Below, piece after piece: positions 26,389-34,843 of a DNA stretch of 64,000 nt (positions are counted from its first letter, which is position 1; the number at the start of each line of letters is the position of its first letter). The stretch covers positions 62,001 to 126,000 of the forward strand of contig JADKDT010000010.1 of the NCBI GenBank assembly GCA_016714465.1, given 5' to 3'. The position numbers and the translations under genes were made by a program. A model generated the notes under the pieces. That model was not told the origin of the DNA, made no database searches, and worked only from the letters and a program-made list of their open reading frames with translations. Source of the DNA: Candidatus Brachythrix odensensis (GTDB lineage Bacteria; Chloroflexota; Anaerolineae; J036; Brachytrichaceae).

Positions 26389-27675
26389 ATGGAAGATATT
26401 GTTCGTCGGGCGCGCACCCCGCGTGCGCAGGTTACTGTCGCAACTGATATTTCACCGATCCAGACCACTGGCGCCCCTGTTCGTAAGTCCATCCGAACCA
26501 CGCAGAGCGTCTACGCGGCCACCCCACAATCGCACCCTATTTGGGAGCTGCCCACGCCATCGCTTTTGATGTCGCCGGCCCGGGCCGTGGCCAATTACCA
26601 GTCCATTCAACGCGCGTTTCCCAACGCTCACGTTTGCTATACCGTCAAGTCAAACGCGCACCCCTCAATCCTGGCCGCGCTGGCCACCCTCGAGAACGCC
26701 TGGTTCGAAGTCGCCTCGGCCGGCGAAGTCCTGGCCCTGGCCGCCTGCGGCGTGCGCGGCGAACGGATTCTGTATAGCAACCCGGTCAAACAGGCATCCC
26801 ATATCAAGATCGCCGTCGACCACGGTGTCACCTGCTTTTCGTTTGACTCCGAAGCCGAGATCGAGAAACTCGCCGTTCACGCCGATCGGGCCGAGATCGA
26901 AGTGTATTGCCGGATGACTGTTCCGCATGCGGGCGCGCTTTGGCCTTTGACCCACAAATTTGGGGTCGAACCGCGCCGGGCCGTCGATCTGCTCAAACTG
27001 GCCCGCGGCCGCGGCCTCAAGCCGGTGGGCCTCGCCTTTCACGTCGGATCGCAGTGTGTGCGCCCGGAGACCTGGGGCGATGCGTTGCGGACGATCGCGC
27101 CCGCCTGGCATGAAGCCCAGGATGCCGGCCTCGATCTGGATCTGCTCGATCTGGGCGGCGGCTTCTCCGCCCCGTACACGGGCCCGGTCCCGCCCCCGTC
27201 AGCGATCGCCGCGGTGGTCAATCCGCTCCTGGCCGACATGGCCCCCGGGGCCAAGCGGATCATGCTCGAGCCCGTGCGCGGCGTGAGTGCCACGGCCGGC
27301 GACATGATCCTCGAGGTCGTCGGTGTCGCCGAGCGGCCGGACGGCCAGACCTGGCTGTATTTGGACGGTGGTTACTTCAGCGGGCTGTACGAGATTCCCG
27401 ACGGCATTCGCCCGGCAGCCCGCCCGATCACCCGCGACACGCGCCCGGCCCGGATGCAGACCTATCGGCTGGCTGGACCGACGTGTGACTCGATCGACAA
27501 GCTCTTCGAAATGCGCTCGCCGGTGGAGATGAAAGTCGGCGATCGCCTATTGCTCAAGATGTGCGGTTCGTATGTCTACGGGGTGGGCTCGCCGTTCAAT
27601 GGATTCGAGGTCCCGGCCGTGTTGAACGCCGACACGCTGGGGATGGACCTCGACGAACTGACGGGTATCTGCTGA
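26389..27675 (+). CDS. Ornithine/diaminopimelate-type PLP decarboxylase (fold type III)
   Basis: A 428-residue group IV decarboxylase. The PLP lysine is in CYTVKSNAHPSIL, HVGSQCVRPETW is the conserved HxGSQ, DLGGGFSAPY and LEPVRGVSATAGDM bind the phosphate, and GPTCDSIDKLFEM carries the Cys-Asp pair seen in ornithine decarboxylases. That last motif favours ornithine (putrescine synthesis) over diaminopimelate. About 48 residues precede the usual N-terminal ELPTPSLL, so a later start is possible. The divergent amine oxidase next door fits polyamine or amino-acid turnover, which is an inference. Confidence 0.87.
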   Translation: MEDIVRRARTPRAQVTVATDISPIQTTGAPVRKSIRTTQSVYAATPQSHPIWELPTPSLLMSPARAVANYQSIQRAFPNAHVCYTVKSNAHPSILAALATLENAWFEVASAGEVLALAACGVRGERILYSNPVKQASHIKIAVDHGVTCFSFDSEAEIEKLAVHADRAEIEVYCRMTVPHAGALWPLTHKFGVEPRRAVDLLKLARGRGLKPVGLAFHVGSQCVRPETWGDALRTIAPAWHEAQDAGLDLDLLDLGGGFSAPYTGPVPPPSAIAAVVNPLLADMAPGAKRIMLEPVRGVSATAGDMILEVVGVAERPDGQTWLYLDGGYFSGLYEIPDGIRPAARPITRDTRPARMQTYRLAGPTCDSIDKLFEMRSPVEMKVGDRLLLKMCGSYVYGVGSPFNGFEVPAVLNADTLGMDLDELTGIC

Positions 27676-27687
27676 ACGTCGCGGCGA

Positions 27688-27756
27688 ACACCCTAAGGGT
27701 GGACCCACATCGACTCATGGCCGGCAAAGGCGTGCAGGGGTCCACCCTTAGGGTGT
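27688..27756. terminator. 19-bp stem with 31-nt loop between convergent genes
   Basis: ACACCCTAAGGGTGGACCC (27688-27706) pairs perfectly with 27738-27756. It lies between the ends of the decarboxylase and FmdB genes and includes the FmdB stop codon. Confidence 0.6.
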
Positions 27757-28305
27757 CTTACGTGTCTTCTTCTTGCGTTGTTCGCCAACCTTAGGCGTAC
27801 TTGCCGTGGCCCGCGGCCGCCTGGATTTCGGCGCAGGGGGCTCGACCGGCGCCGGATCGGGCGGCGGGGGCGCGCCAAGCATGTCATCCATCCCATCGCT
27901 GGCTTCCCCGCCAAAAGCGTCGCCCATGCTGCCCTCGATGGCTTCGGGCGACTCGCCGCGTTCCAGACGATTCACGACCTCGTCGAACTCAGGGCCAAAG
28001 GCCTCCGCGCCGTCATCGCGCGCTTGGCTGGCCACCTTGCGCATGAAGCGCCCCAGCGAGCGGGGGTCGCTTTCGTCGAGCGACGACATCTCTCGCTCCA
28101 GATCGTCCATGCCCGCGTCCTCGCCGGAAGGACCGGCAGACGTTGGCGTGCCGCGCAACACCCGGACCCGCGATACCAGGCGCTCAAGTCCGCGCCCTCC
28201 ACAGTACGTGCAAGTCGCCTTCGCATGGTCGACCGCCGCGAGCGAGCGAAATAACACGGATACGCGGCGCTTACAGCCTGGGCAGCGGTACTCGTAAATG
28301 GGCAT
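27748..28305 (-). CDS. FmdB-type zinc ribbon protein
   Basis: A 185-residue protein starting with an FmdB zinc ribbon: PIYEYRCPGCKRRVSVLF and CTYCGGRGLERLVSRV give two CxxC pairs in the first 45 residues. A helical acidic region (LEREMSSLDESDPRSLGRFM) and a Pro/Ala/Lys-rich tail ending in KKKTRKTP follow. The domain is often called a regulator but has no proven function. The start codon is 9 nt from a TAGAAT box that forms part of a palindrome with the gmk box. Confidence 0.85.
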   Translation of the reverse strand: MPIYEYRCPGCKRRVSVLFRSLAAVDHAKATCTYCGGRGLERLVSRVRVLRGTPTSAGPSGEDAGMDDLEREMSSLDESDPRSLGRFMRKVASQARDDGAEAFGPEFDEVVNRLERGESPEAIEGSMGDAFGGEASDGMDDMLGAPPPPDPAPVEPPAPKSRRPRATASTPKVGEQRKKKTRKTP

Positions 28306-28314
28306 CGAAAAAAC

Positions 28315-28329
28315 ATTCTACTGTAGAAT
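28315..28329. promoter_or_regulatory. Palindromic back-to-back -10 boxes for FmdB and gmk genes
   Basis: ATTCTACTGTAGAAT is two mirror-image TAGAAT boxes with 3 bp between them. The left one reads towards the FmdB ATG (9 nt away) and the right one towards the gmk ATG at 28341 (11 nt away). Confidence 0.6.
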
Positions 28330-28340
28330 CCGCGCACACC

Positions 28341-28994
28341 ATGCAACGTGCGCACGCCGAAGTCCATCCTCCCATGGCGCCTGAAAACCCTTACGACATT
28401 GCCTCCTATCCGCTCCTGGTTGTCGTGTCCGGGCCCTCGGGCGTTGGAAAGGACACACTCCTGCAACGGCTGAAGGACCTGGGATCGGATTTCTGGTTCG
28501 TCGTCACCATGACCAGCCGCGCCCAGCGCCCGGGCGAAGTCGATGGCAAGGACTACTTCTTTGTCACGCGCGATGAATTCGATGACCTGATCGAGGCCGA
28601 CGAACTGCTCGAGCACAGCCTGGTCTATGGCGAATACAAGGGCATCCCCAAGGAGCAGGTGCGCAAAGCGCTTTCTACCGGCAAGAACGTTGTCATGCGG
28701 ATCGATGTGCAGGGTGCCGAGAAAATCAAACGGATCGTTCCGGATGCGGTCACGATCTTTCTGATGCCCGAATCGGAAGAGGAACTGATCCGCCGGCTGA
28801 CCGAGCGGAAAACTGAAACCCCTGAGGGCCTGCAGCGCCGGATTTCCACGGCTCGGGAAGAGATGAGCCGGATTCAGGAGTTCGATTTCGTGGTCGTCAA
28901 TCGCGCCTATCAGATGAACGACGCGGCGGCTGATATCGACGGCATCATGCGCGCAGAGCGCTGCCGGGTCGGGCGCCAGCCCATTCGGATTTAG
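28341..28994 (+). CDS. gmk: Guanylate kinase
   Basis: A 217-residue kinase phosphorylating GMP to GDP. The P-loop is VVSGPSGVGKDTLLQRL. TMTSRAQRPGEVDGKDYFFV gives the GMP-binding Arg and Tyr residues, and LVYGEYKGIPKEQV and RIDVQGAEKIK are family motifs. Two starts are possible, 28341 and 28374. The first is taken because the -10 box spacing (11 nt) fits other genes here, although the second begins closer to the family alignment. The stop overlaps the ribosome site of the rhomboid gene. Confidence 0.93.
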   Translation: MQRAHAEVHPPMAPENPYDIASYPLLVVVSGPSGVGKDTLLQRLKDLGSDFWFVVTMTSRAQRPGEVDGKDYFFVTRDEFDDLIEADELLEHSLVYGEYKGIPKEQVRKALSTGKNVVMRIDVQGAEKIKRIVPDAVTIFLMPESEEELIRRLTERKTETPEGLQRRISTAREEMSRIQEFDFVVVNRAYQMNDAAADIDGIMRAERCRVGRQPIRI

Positions 28995-29004
28995 GAGTTG
29001 ATAC

Positions 29005-29757
29005 GTGCGTCACATTCCGACAGTCCGGCCGTTGTGGACGTTTGTGATTCTGGCGGTCAACGTCCTCTTCTTCGCCGGGATGGAGTTGAGCGGTGGCAGC
29101 ACCCGCTCGGCTGTCTTGATTGCTTTCGGGGCGAACTTCGCCCCATTGGTCGAGCGCGGTGAGTTCTTTCGGCTCGTGGTCGCCAATTTCCTGCACATCG
29201 GATTTCTGCACTTCGCCGTCAACTCCTATTCGCTATACGTGGTGGGCGCGCGCCTCGAGAATCTGATTGGGCATCCCCGCTTCGTCATGCTGTATCTCCT
29301 GACCGGCATCAGCGGGGCGGTCTTCAGCTTCGTCTTTACCCACGGCCTGTCCGCCGGCGCATCGACCTCGCTGTTTGGCGCGGTCGGCGGGTTGATTGCG
29401 TATTTCTTTCGGCATCGCAAGGCGCTGGGTGAATTTGGGCGGCAATCCCTGATCAACATGCTGGGGATTGTGGTCATCAACTTCGTGATTGGACTCTCGC
29501 CGGGCTCGGCGATCGACAACTTCGGGCATCTCGGCGGCCTGCTCGGCGGGCTGGCCCTGGGCTGGTTTCTGGCGCCCAGGTACGAAGTATCCGAGCTCGC
29601 ATTTGGGGTCTATCAGGGGCGCAAGCGTGAGGTCGAGCCCGAGCTTGACAACGGCGAATTGATGGACGTCAATGGCCTGAATAAGCAATGGCTGCCGATC
29701 CTGGTGTTCTTTCTCGCGATGGCGGCGATGATCTACGCCCGGATCAACCTGTTCTGA
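29005..29757 (+). CDS. Rhomboid family intramembrane serine protease
   Basis: A 250-residue multi-pass protease cleaving proteins within the membrane. The catalytic Ser120 is in GASTSLFG and the His175 in NFGHLGGLLGG. NFLHIGFLHFAVNSYSLYVV supplies the conserved HxxxHxxxN oxyanion region. Six core membrane helices plus a seventh at the C-terminus (WLPILVFFLAMAAMIY) are predicted. The start is GTG with TAGGAG overlapping the gmk stop, so it is cotranscribed with gmk. The usual GxSG is GASTS here, a minor deviation. Confidence 0.9.
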   Translation: MRHIPTVRPLWTFVILAVNVLFFAGMELSGGSTRSAVLIAFGANFAPLVERGEFFRLVVANFLHIGFLHFAVNSYSLYVVGARLENLIGHPRFVMLYLLTGISGAVFSFVFTHGLSAGASTSLFGAVGGLIAYFFRHRKALGEFGRQSLINMLGIVVINFVIGLSPGSAIDNFGHLGGLLGGLALGWFLAPRYEVSELAFGVYQGRKREVEPELDNGELMDVNGLNKQWLPILVFFLAMAAMIYARINLF

Positions 29758-29800
29758 GCATGCTCCAGCGCAGGCCTTTGAACGCCCAACACGAAAAATA

Positions 29801-29856
29801 GTCGGAGGCGATACCCCCGCCCCGGCGTACGCCGGGGCGGGGGTATCGCCTCCGAC
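29801..29856. repeat. 56-bp perfect palindrome (GGAGGCGATA family)
   Basis: The two 28-base halves are exact reverse complements, with the core CCGGCGTACGCCGG. It belongs with the elements at 7985 and 33896. It follows the rhomboid gene by 44 bases. Confidence 0.85.
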
Positions 29857-29869
29857 ATCGATTTAACGT

Positions 29870-30841
29870 ATGAAACCCATCCTTGTGCTTGGCGCGACCG
29901 GATTCGTCGGGGGTCAGATCGCCCTGGCGGCCGCTGAGCGCGGCTGGCCGGTGCGCGCCGCCCGCCGCCGCCCGGACGCGGTGGGGGCGCTGGCGGGCGT
30001 GCCGATAAACTGGGTTCAGGCCGACTTGGACGACGCCGCTTCGCTCGAGGCGGCCATGCGCGGATGCAGCGCGGTGTTTCACGCGGCCGCGCGCTATCCG
30101 CAGGACTTCCGCCACATCCCAGCCGGTGTGGCTCAGGCCGAATCTGAAATCCGGCGTGTCCTCGATGCGGCGAAGCGCGCCGGGGTCGACTCTTTTATCT
30201 ACACGAGCTCGCTCACCACGGCCGCCGCGTGGCGGGCCGGGCAGGGGCCGGGGCGCCTGCCCGATGAGCGCGATTTCTACGTCCCCGGCAGCGCGCGAAG
30301 CGTGTATTACGAGGCCAAGCTGGCCATGGAACGCATCGTCCTGGCCGAGCGCGAAATTCCCGTCCAGGCGCTCCTGCCCACGGCGGTGTTTGGCCCGGGT
30401 GACGTGAAGCCCACCACCGGGGTCGTGCTGCGGGATGCCGCGCGCGGGCTCTTTCCGGTCTACTTTGACGCCACCCTCGACGTCGTCGACGGCCGCGATG
30501 TCGCTGCCTCGCACCTGGCCGCGCTCGAACGCGGCCGGCCGGGTGAGCGCTACATCCTGGGCGGGCACGCGGTGTCCATGCTTGAGCTGCTCTCGACCGC
30601 CTGCCGCCTCGCTGGCCGGCCACCGCCAAAAATCAAACTGTCACCACGGCTTTTTGCCGGGTTGATCCGGGTCGCCGATGCGATTCCGTTTGTATCGCTC
30701 CCGGAGAACATCCGGACATTCGCCTTCTGGCAGCCTTTGTCATCGGCCAAGGCCCGCCGCGAGCTTGGCCATCTCTCCCGGCCCTTTGAAGAGACCGTGC
30801 GCGATACCCTGGCTTGGTTCGCCGCGCACGCCGGGCGCTAG
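29870..30841 (+). CDS. NAD(P)-dependent epimerase/reductase (extended SDR)
   Basis: A 323-residue extended short-chain dehydrogenase of the dihydroflavonol-reductase/hopanoid HpnA-like type. LVLGATGFVGGQIALAAAER is the Rossmann GxxGxxG loop, DLDDAASLEAAMRGCSAVFH follows as in relatives, and YYEAKLAMERIV has the catalytic YxxxK. LLPTAVFGPGD is the usual LRPxxVYGPGD segment. The substrate is unknown. The start is 13 bases after the palindrome. Confidence 0.87.
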   Translation: MKPILVLGATGFVGGQIALAAAERGWPVRAARRRPDAVGALAGVPINWVQADLDDAASLEAAMRGCSAVFHAAARYPQDFRHIPAGVAQAESEIRRVLDAAKRAGVDSFIYTSSLTTAAAWRAGQGPGRLPDERDFYVPGSARSVYYEAKLAMERIVLAEREIPVQALLPTAVFGPGDVKPTTGVVLRDAARGLFPVYFDATLDVVDGRDVAASHLAALERGRPGERYILGGHAVSMLELLSTACRLAGRPPPKIKLSPRLFAGLIRVADAIPFVSLPENIRTFAFWQPLSSAKARRELGHLSRPFEETVRDTLAWFAAHAGR

Positions 30842-30898
30842 GCCCATCCGGGCGTGACAATCCTCTCCGCTTCTCGGGAGGCTGGCACTCCCGGACAT

Positions 30899-30904
30899 TA
30901 CAAT
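30899..30904 (+). promoter_or_regulatory. -10 box of GH57-like lipoprotein gene
   Basis: TACAAT lies 9 nt before the GTG at 30914. No ribosome site is present. Confidence 0.55.
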
Positions 30905-30913
30905 CATTGGCCT

Positions 30914-33873
30914 GTGATTCGCCGCCTTGTGGCGGTCGTATTCGGAACCGCGTTGCTGGCCGCCTGCGCCGTGCCAACGCCCGAGCCGACCGCGACGCCG
31001 CCCCCGCCCACACCCGCTGAGGCGCCAACGCTCGCCGCGCCGACCGCGACGCCGCCGCCTGCCCCGCGCTGAGCGTTGTGTTCTCTGTTCCGGCCGCGCC
31101 CGCGGACGTCGATCCCGCCACGGGCTTGTTTGCGAGCGCGGCCGCGCGGGCCATTGCCCTTGGCCCGCTGGCTGCGCTTCTCGACGCGTTGGAGGGCCAG
31201 CCGGCCGCCCGCATAACGGTGGCAATAGCACCATCGCTCCTGCGCCAGCTGCGCCTGATGACTGACCCGGCGACGACGGCCCGCGATGTGTTCTGGGAGC
31301 TGGGCAGCCGGCCATCGTCGGCCCTGACAGACGATGACAAACGGATCCTCCTTACCCGCTTCTTTGGCGGGCGCGCGCCGGCGCGGCAAGCCCGCGATGA
31401 GCGGGTCTATCCCCGCTGGGCGGAGCTTCGGCTGAAGCGTGACGCGGCGATGGCCGGCGGCCTCGACGACGCCGTCGCCGCGTTCAGCGAGCGCGACTAC
31501 AGGGACCTGCAGGTTCTGTACAACCTGGCCCTGTTTGAACCGGGGGCCCTCGCCAAACCGCCGTTGGCTGCGCTGACCGCGCGCGGCGGCGGCTGGACCG
31601 AGGTTGACCAGCGGCAGCTCTTTGAAGAGACGAGATCGCTTCTGGCGCGGACGTTGATACGGCTGAGAGACGCCGCGGGCACAGGACAACTCGAGCTTGC
31701 CACGCTGCCCCATGCCGAAGCTTATGCGGTGTTTTGGCAGGCCGGCCCGGCCTACCCATACCCGGCCGATGCCGAACGATTGCTTGACATCTCAGGCCGG
31801 GAAATCGCGATTCTGACGGGCGCGCCGCCAGTCGGCCTCCTATTTCGATTTGGCGACATACCCGACCTGCCTGCCCAAAAATGGCTGGCCGGCCGCCGGG
31901 CCTGGATTTTGCCAGGAGGCGAGGCGCGCGCGCCGGAATCGATCAGCGGCCGGTCCGGACTCTTGCCGGCGCCCACCGTGCTCGGGCTGGACAAGACGGG
32001 CGGCGCGGCGCTCCGGGCTCTCGCCGCATCGATACCGGCCGCGAGCTGGGCGGTCTCGCTGTCGCAACTTGGGGTGCCGGATGATCCGGACGCGCTCCGA
32101 CAGGTCCTGGCCGATGTCGTGCAGGTGGCCGCGAATACGGCCCCGAACTTGCGGGCCCGCACGGTTGCCGGCGGGCTTGGGCTCGGTCTGCGGCCCGTCG
32201 CAGCGCCCGCGCCGTTGGCGTCCAGTCGAGGCGCGCCACCACAGGCGGCTGGGCTTGCGGCTGAAATATCCCAGGCGCGTGGATTTGTCGAGGAGTATGT
32301 CACGGGGCGGCGGATTGCCAGCCTGGACGTCATCAACGATGCGCGAGACACGCTGCTGAGCGCGACAGATGTCGCCTTCTTTGAGCCGCGGCCTGATACC
32401 GATCTCGAAGCGCAACATCGGGCGGTCACTGGCCTGCTGCGCCGGGCGTATGCGCTCCTCGGCGCGCCCGCGCCGGAGTTTCTCGACGCGCCCCTGGAGT
32501 TGCCCCGTCGGGCGCGCCTTGAGCGGGGCCTGACGACGTTTTTAACCCCGACGATCGATGGGGTGGCCGATGATCGCGAGTGGGCGGCGGCGGCCCTGGC
32601 CGCATCCGACTTCAGACTCCCGACCGCCCTTGGTGATGATTTGAAAGCGTTGTTTTTTGGGATGAATGCGCGGTCGCTGTTTATTCGGGTGGACGGACGG
32701 GCGCCCTGGACGACCCTGGCCGAATCGACGGCGTTTCCCGCCCGTCTGGGCGTGTACTTGCAGCGGACCGGGGCGACACCCTCGGCGTTTGTCACCCGGG
32801 TGGGCGGCGACGGCGAGACACGCAGCCCGCTTGGGTTCACGGCCACCCATCTGCTCGAATGGACCGTGGGTGAACCCGTGCTGTCGGTGTATGCCGCCAA
32901 CAGCGAAGGAGGCTGGGCGTTGCTGAATCAGGGCCAGGTCGGCGCGGCCGCCCTCGGATATGGCGAGCGCAGCCTGGAATTCAGCGTGCCGCTTGACGCG
33001 CTGGGGATCGAGAGTGATGCCGCGCTGGCGCTCGCGGCGGTGCTCCGCCGCGATTCCGCGCCGGTCACCCACCTGCCGCGCGGCGCGGTTGCGGCGATGG
33101 TCGTGCCTGACATCGGGACACCCCGTCTGGTCGGCCGGTTCGACGATCCGGCCGGCGATGACCACGGCCCAGGCAAATACGTGTATCCCGAGGACGCCGT
33201 CTTTCTGCCCGGGTCGTATGACCTGCGCCGGGTGACGATCCTGCGTGATTCGGCTGATTTGATCTTCTGGATCGATCTTGGGGCGGCCATCCGAAACCCG
33301 TGGGGATCGGCGATCGGGCTTTCGATTCAGACGATTGACATCTACATCGATCGCGACCCGGGCCGCGGCACGGGCCGGCGGACCTTGCTCGAAGGACGCA
33401 ACGCGGCACTTCCGATAGGCATGGGTTGGGAGTCAGCGCTGTGGATCGAAGGCTGGAATCAGCAGCTGTTCATCCCAGATGGCGAGACCGGGGTGACGCT
33501 GCGCGAGCAGGTCCGCGTGCGCGCCTCGGTGGACGCCCGCGGCCGGGTCATCGTGCGCGCCCCGCTTGAGGCGCTTGGGGAGGGCGATCCCGCCCGGTGG
33601 GGTTACAGTGTCGTCGTGCTCAGCCAGGAGACTTATCCCTCGGAAGGGGCGCGGCGGGTGCGAGACGTCGAAGCCCGGGCCGGCCAATGGCGTCTTGGCG
33701 GCGGGCCAGCCGATGCCACCCACACCCGGATCATCGATGCGCTGTTGCCCGCGGGCGCGGCCCGCAGCCAGGAAACGCTGCTCGGGACCTACAAAGCGCT
33801 GCCGGACGGGACGGTGGGTGTGGGCGTCGACGACCTGCCCGTCGCGCCGTTGGTTACAATCGGCTCGAAATAG
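30914..33873 (+). CDS. GH57-like lipoprotein with glucodextranase-type C-terminal domain, frameshifted
   Basis: A lipoprotein signal (IRRLVAVVFGTALLAACAVP, Cys after LLAA) is followed by a Pro/Thr linker. The frame shifts near 31066: adding one G joins PPPAPALSVVFSVPAAP to the main 930-residue body. VDPATGLFASAAAR, PSLLRQL, YRDLQVLYNLALFEP and FEETRSLLARTL match the GH57 scaffold. The HQHQP, AHPILPL and WPGEGAV active-site blocks are lost, however, so it is probably not an enzyme. The C-terminal DPAGDDHGPGKYVYPED through LIFWIDLG is a glucodextranase_C/DOMON-like module. It may bind surface glycans. Confidence 0.75.
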
Positions 33874-33895
33874 AAACTACGAATAGAACCGCTTT

Positions 33896-33939
33896 CCAGA
33901 GGCGATACCCCCGCCGTCGGCGGGGGATATCGCCTCCGG
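33896..33939. repeat. Hairpin of the GGAGGCGATA family
   Basis: AGGCGATACCCCCGCCG pairs with the complementary right arm with one mismatch. The flanks AGAACC and GGTTCT extend the stem, as at 7985. It follows the GH57-like gene. Confidence 0.75.
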
Positions 33940-33981
33940 AGAAGGTTCTGTTCGTGACGCCGGGACAGAGGACACAAATAC

Positions 33982-34746
33982 ATGCTTGGATTCAGGATTT
34001 TCGGACGCGCGCTGCGCAACATCTGGGAGGAAATGCTCCCTCTCGGCGCAATGAGCGGCATCACCTTTGTCGCCATCGCCCTTGCGCCGCTGCTCGTGGT
34101 GGCGGTTATCCTGGCGCCGCTGCCTCCTGCGCTGCTCATTCTCACGATTCCCCTCGCGCTGCCCGGGCCTCCGGCCTGGATGGCGCTGCACGTGGTCGCC
34201 AATCGGGTGGCCAATCAATATGCGATCCGGTGGGATCAGTTTTTTGGCGCGTTCAAGGCCAATCTGCGCGTGCTGTGGCTATACACGCTGGTCGCCACCC
34301 TCGTGTCCGGGCTGCTTGTCTATAACATCTTCTTCTATCCCAATGCCTTTCCCGACGCGCAATGGGCGATGTGGGTCGCCGGAGCCTGGCTGGCTGCAGG
34401 TGTGTTCTGGATGGCGATTCAGTTGTTTGTCATCCCGTTCTTCGTTGAGCAGGAGAACAAGCGCTGGCGGACGGCGCTTCGCAATGCGATCCTGATTTCG
34501 GGCGCAAATCCGTTCATGACCCTTATCCTGCTTGCGCTGACGGTCGTGCTGCTCGTTGCCAGCGCGCTGTTGGCCCCGCCGCTGCTGGTGGTTTTTGGGC
34601 CGATCCTGTGGATTATGGTGGGTACGACGGCGGTGGTCGATCGCGTAACGGCGTATCGCAAGTCTCAGGAAGAGGCCGGGGCGTCGGACGCCGACAAGAC
34701 CCCCGAGCGGATCATGGATAAGTGGCGCAGTCGCGGGGTGCAGTAA
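33982..34746 (+). CDS. Multi-pass membrane protein of unknown function
   Basis: A 254-residue protein with about six membrane helices (for example FVAIALAPLLVVAVILAPLP, LWLYTLVATLVSGLLVYNIF, FMTLILLALTVVLLVASALL) and a charged C-terminal tail. It resembles DUF624-like or YesL-like small permeases in layout, but I cannot confirm a family. It follows the GH57-like gene after a hairpin and could share its promoter. Confidence 0.6.
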   Translation: MLGFRIFGRALRNIWEEMLPLGAMSGITFVAIALAPLLVVAVILAPLPPALLILTIPLALPGPPAWMALHVVANRVANQYAIRWDQFFGAFKANLRVLWLYTLVATLVSGLLVYNIFFYPNAFPDAQWAMWVAGAWLAAGVFWMAIQLFVIPFFVEQENKRWRTALRNAILISGANPFMTLILLALTVVLLVASALLAPPLLVVFGPILWIMVGTTAVVDRVTAYRKSQEEAGASDADKTPERIMDKWRSRGVQ

Positions 34747-34783
34747 AGAGCGTCGGTTCCTGAATGTCCCGGCCGAAAACGAA

Positions 34784-34818
34784 GCGCGCCCGACATTCGC
34801 TACGAATGCCGGGCGCGC
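34784..34818. terminator. Bidirectional hairpin between convergent genes
   Basis: The arms 34784-34799 and 34803-34818 (GCGCGCCCGACATTCG and its complement) pair with one G.T around CTA. It sits between the membrane protein gene and the FAS1 gene. Confidence 0.65.
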
Positions 34819-34843
34819 CCATGTTGTTAGCGACTCGCGGAAC

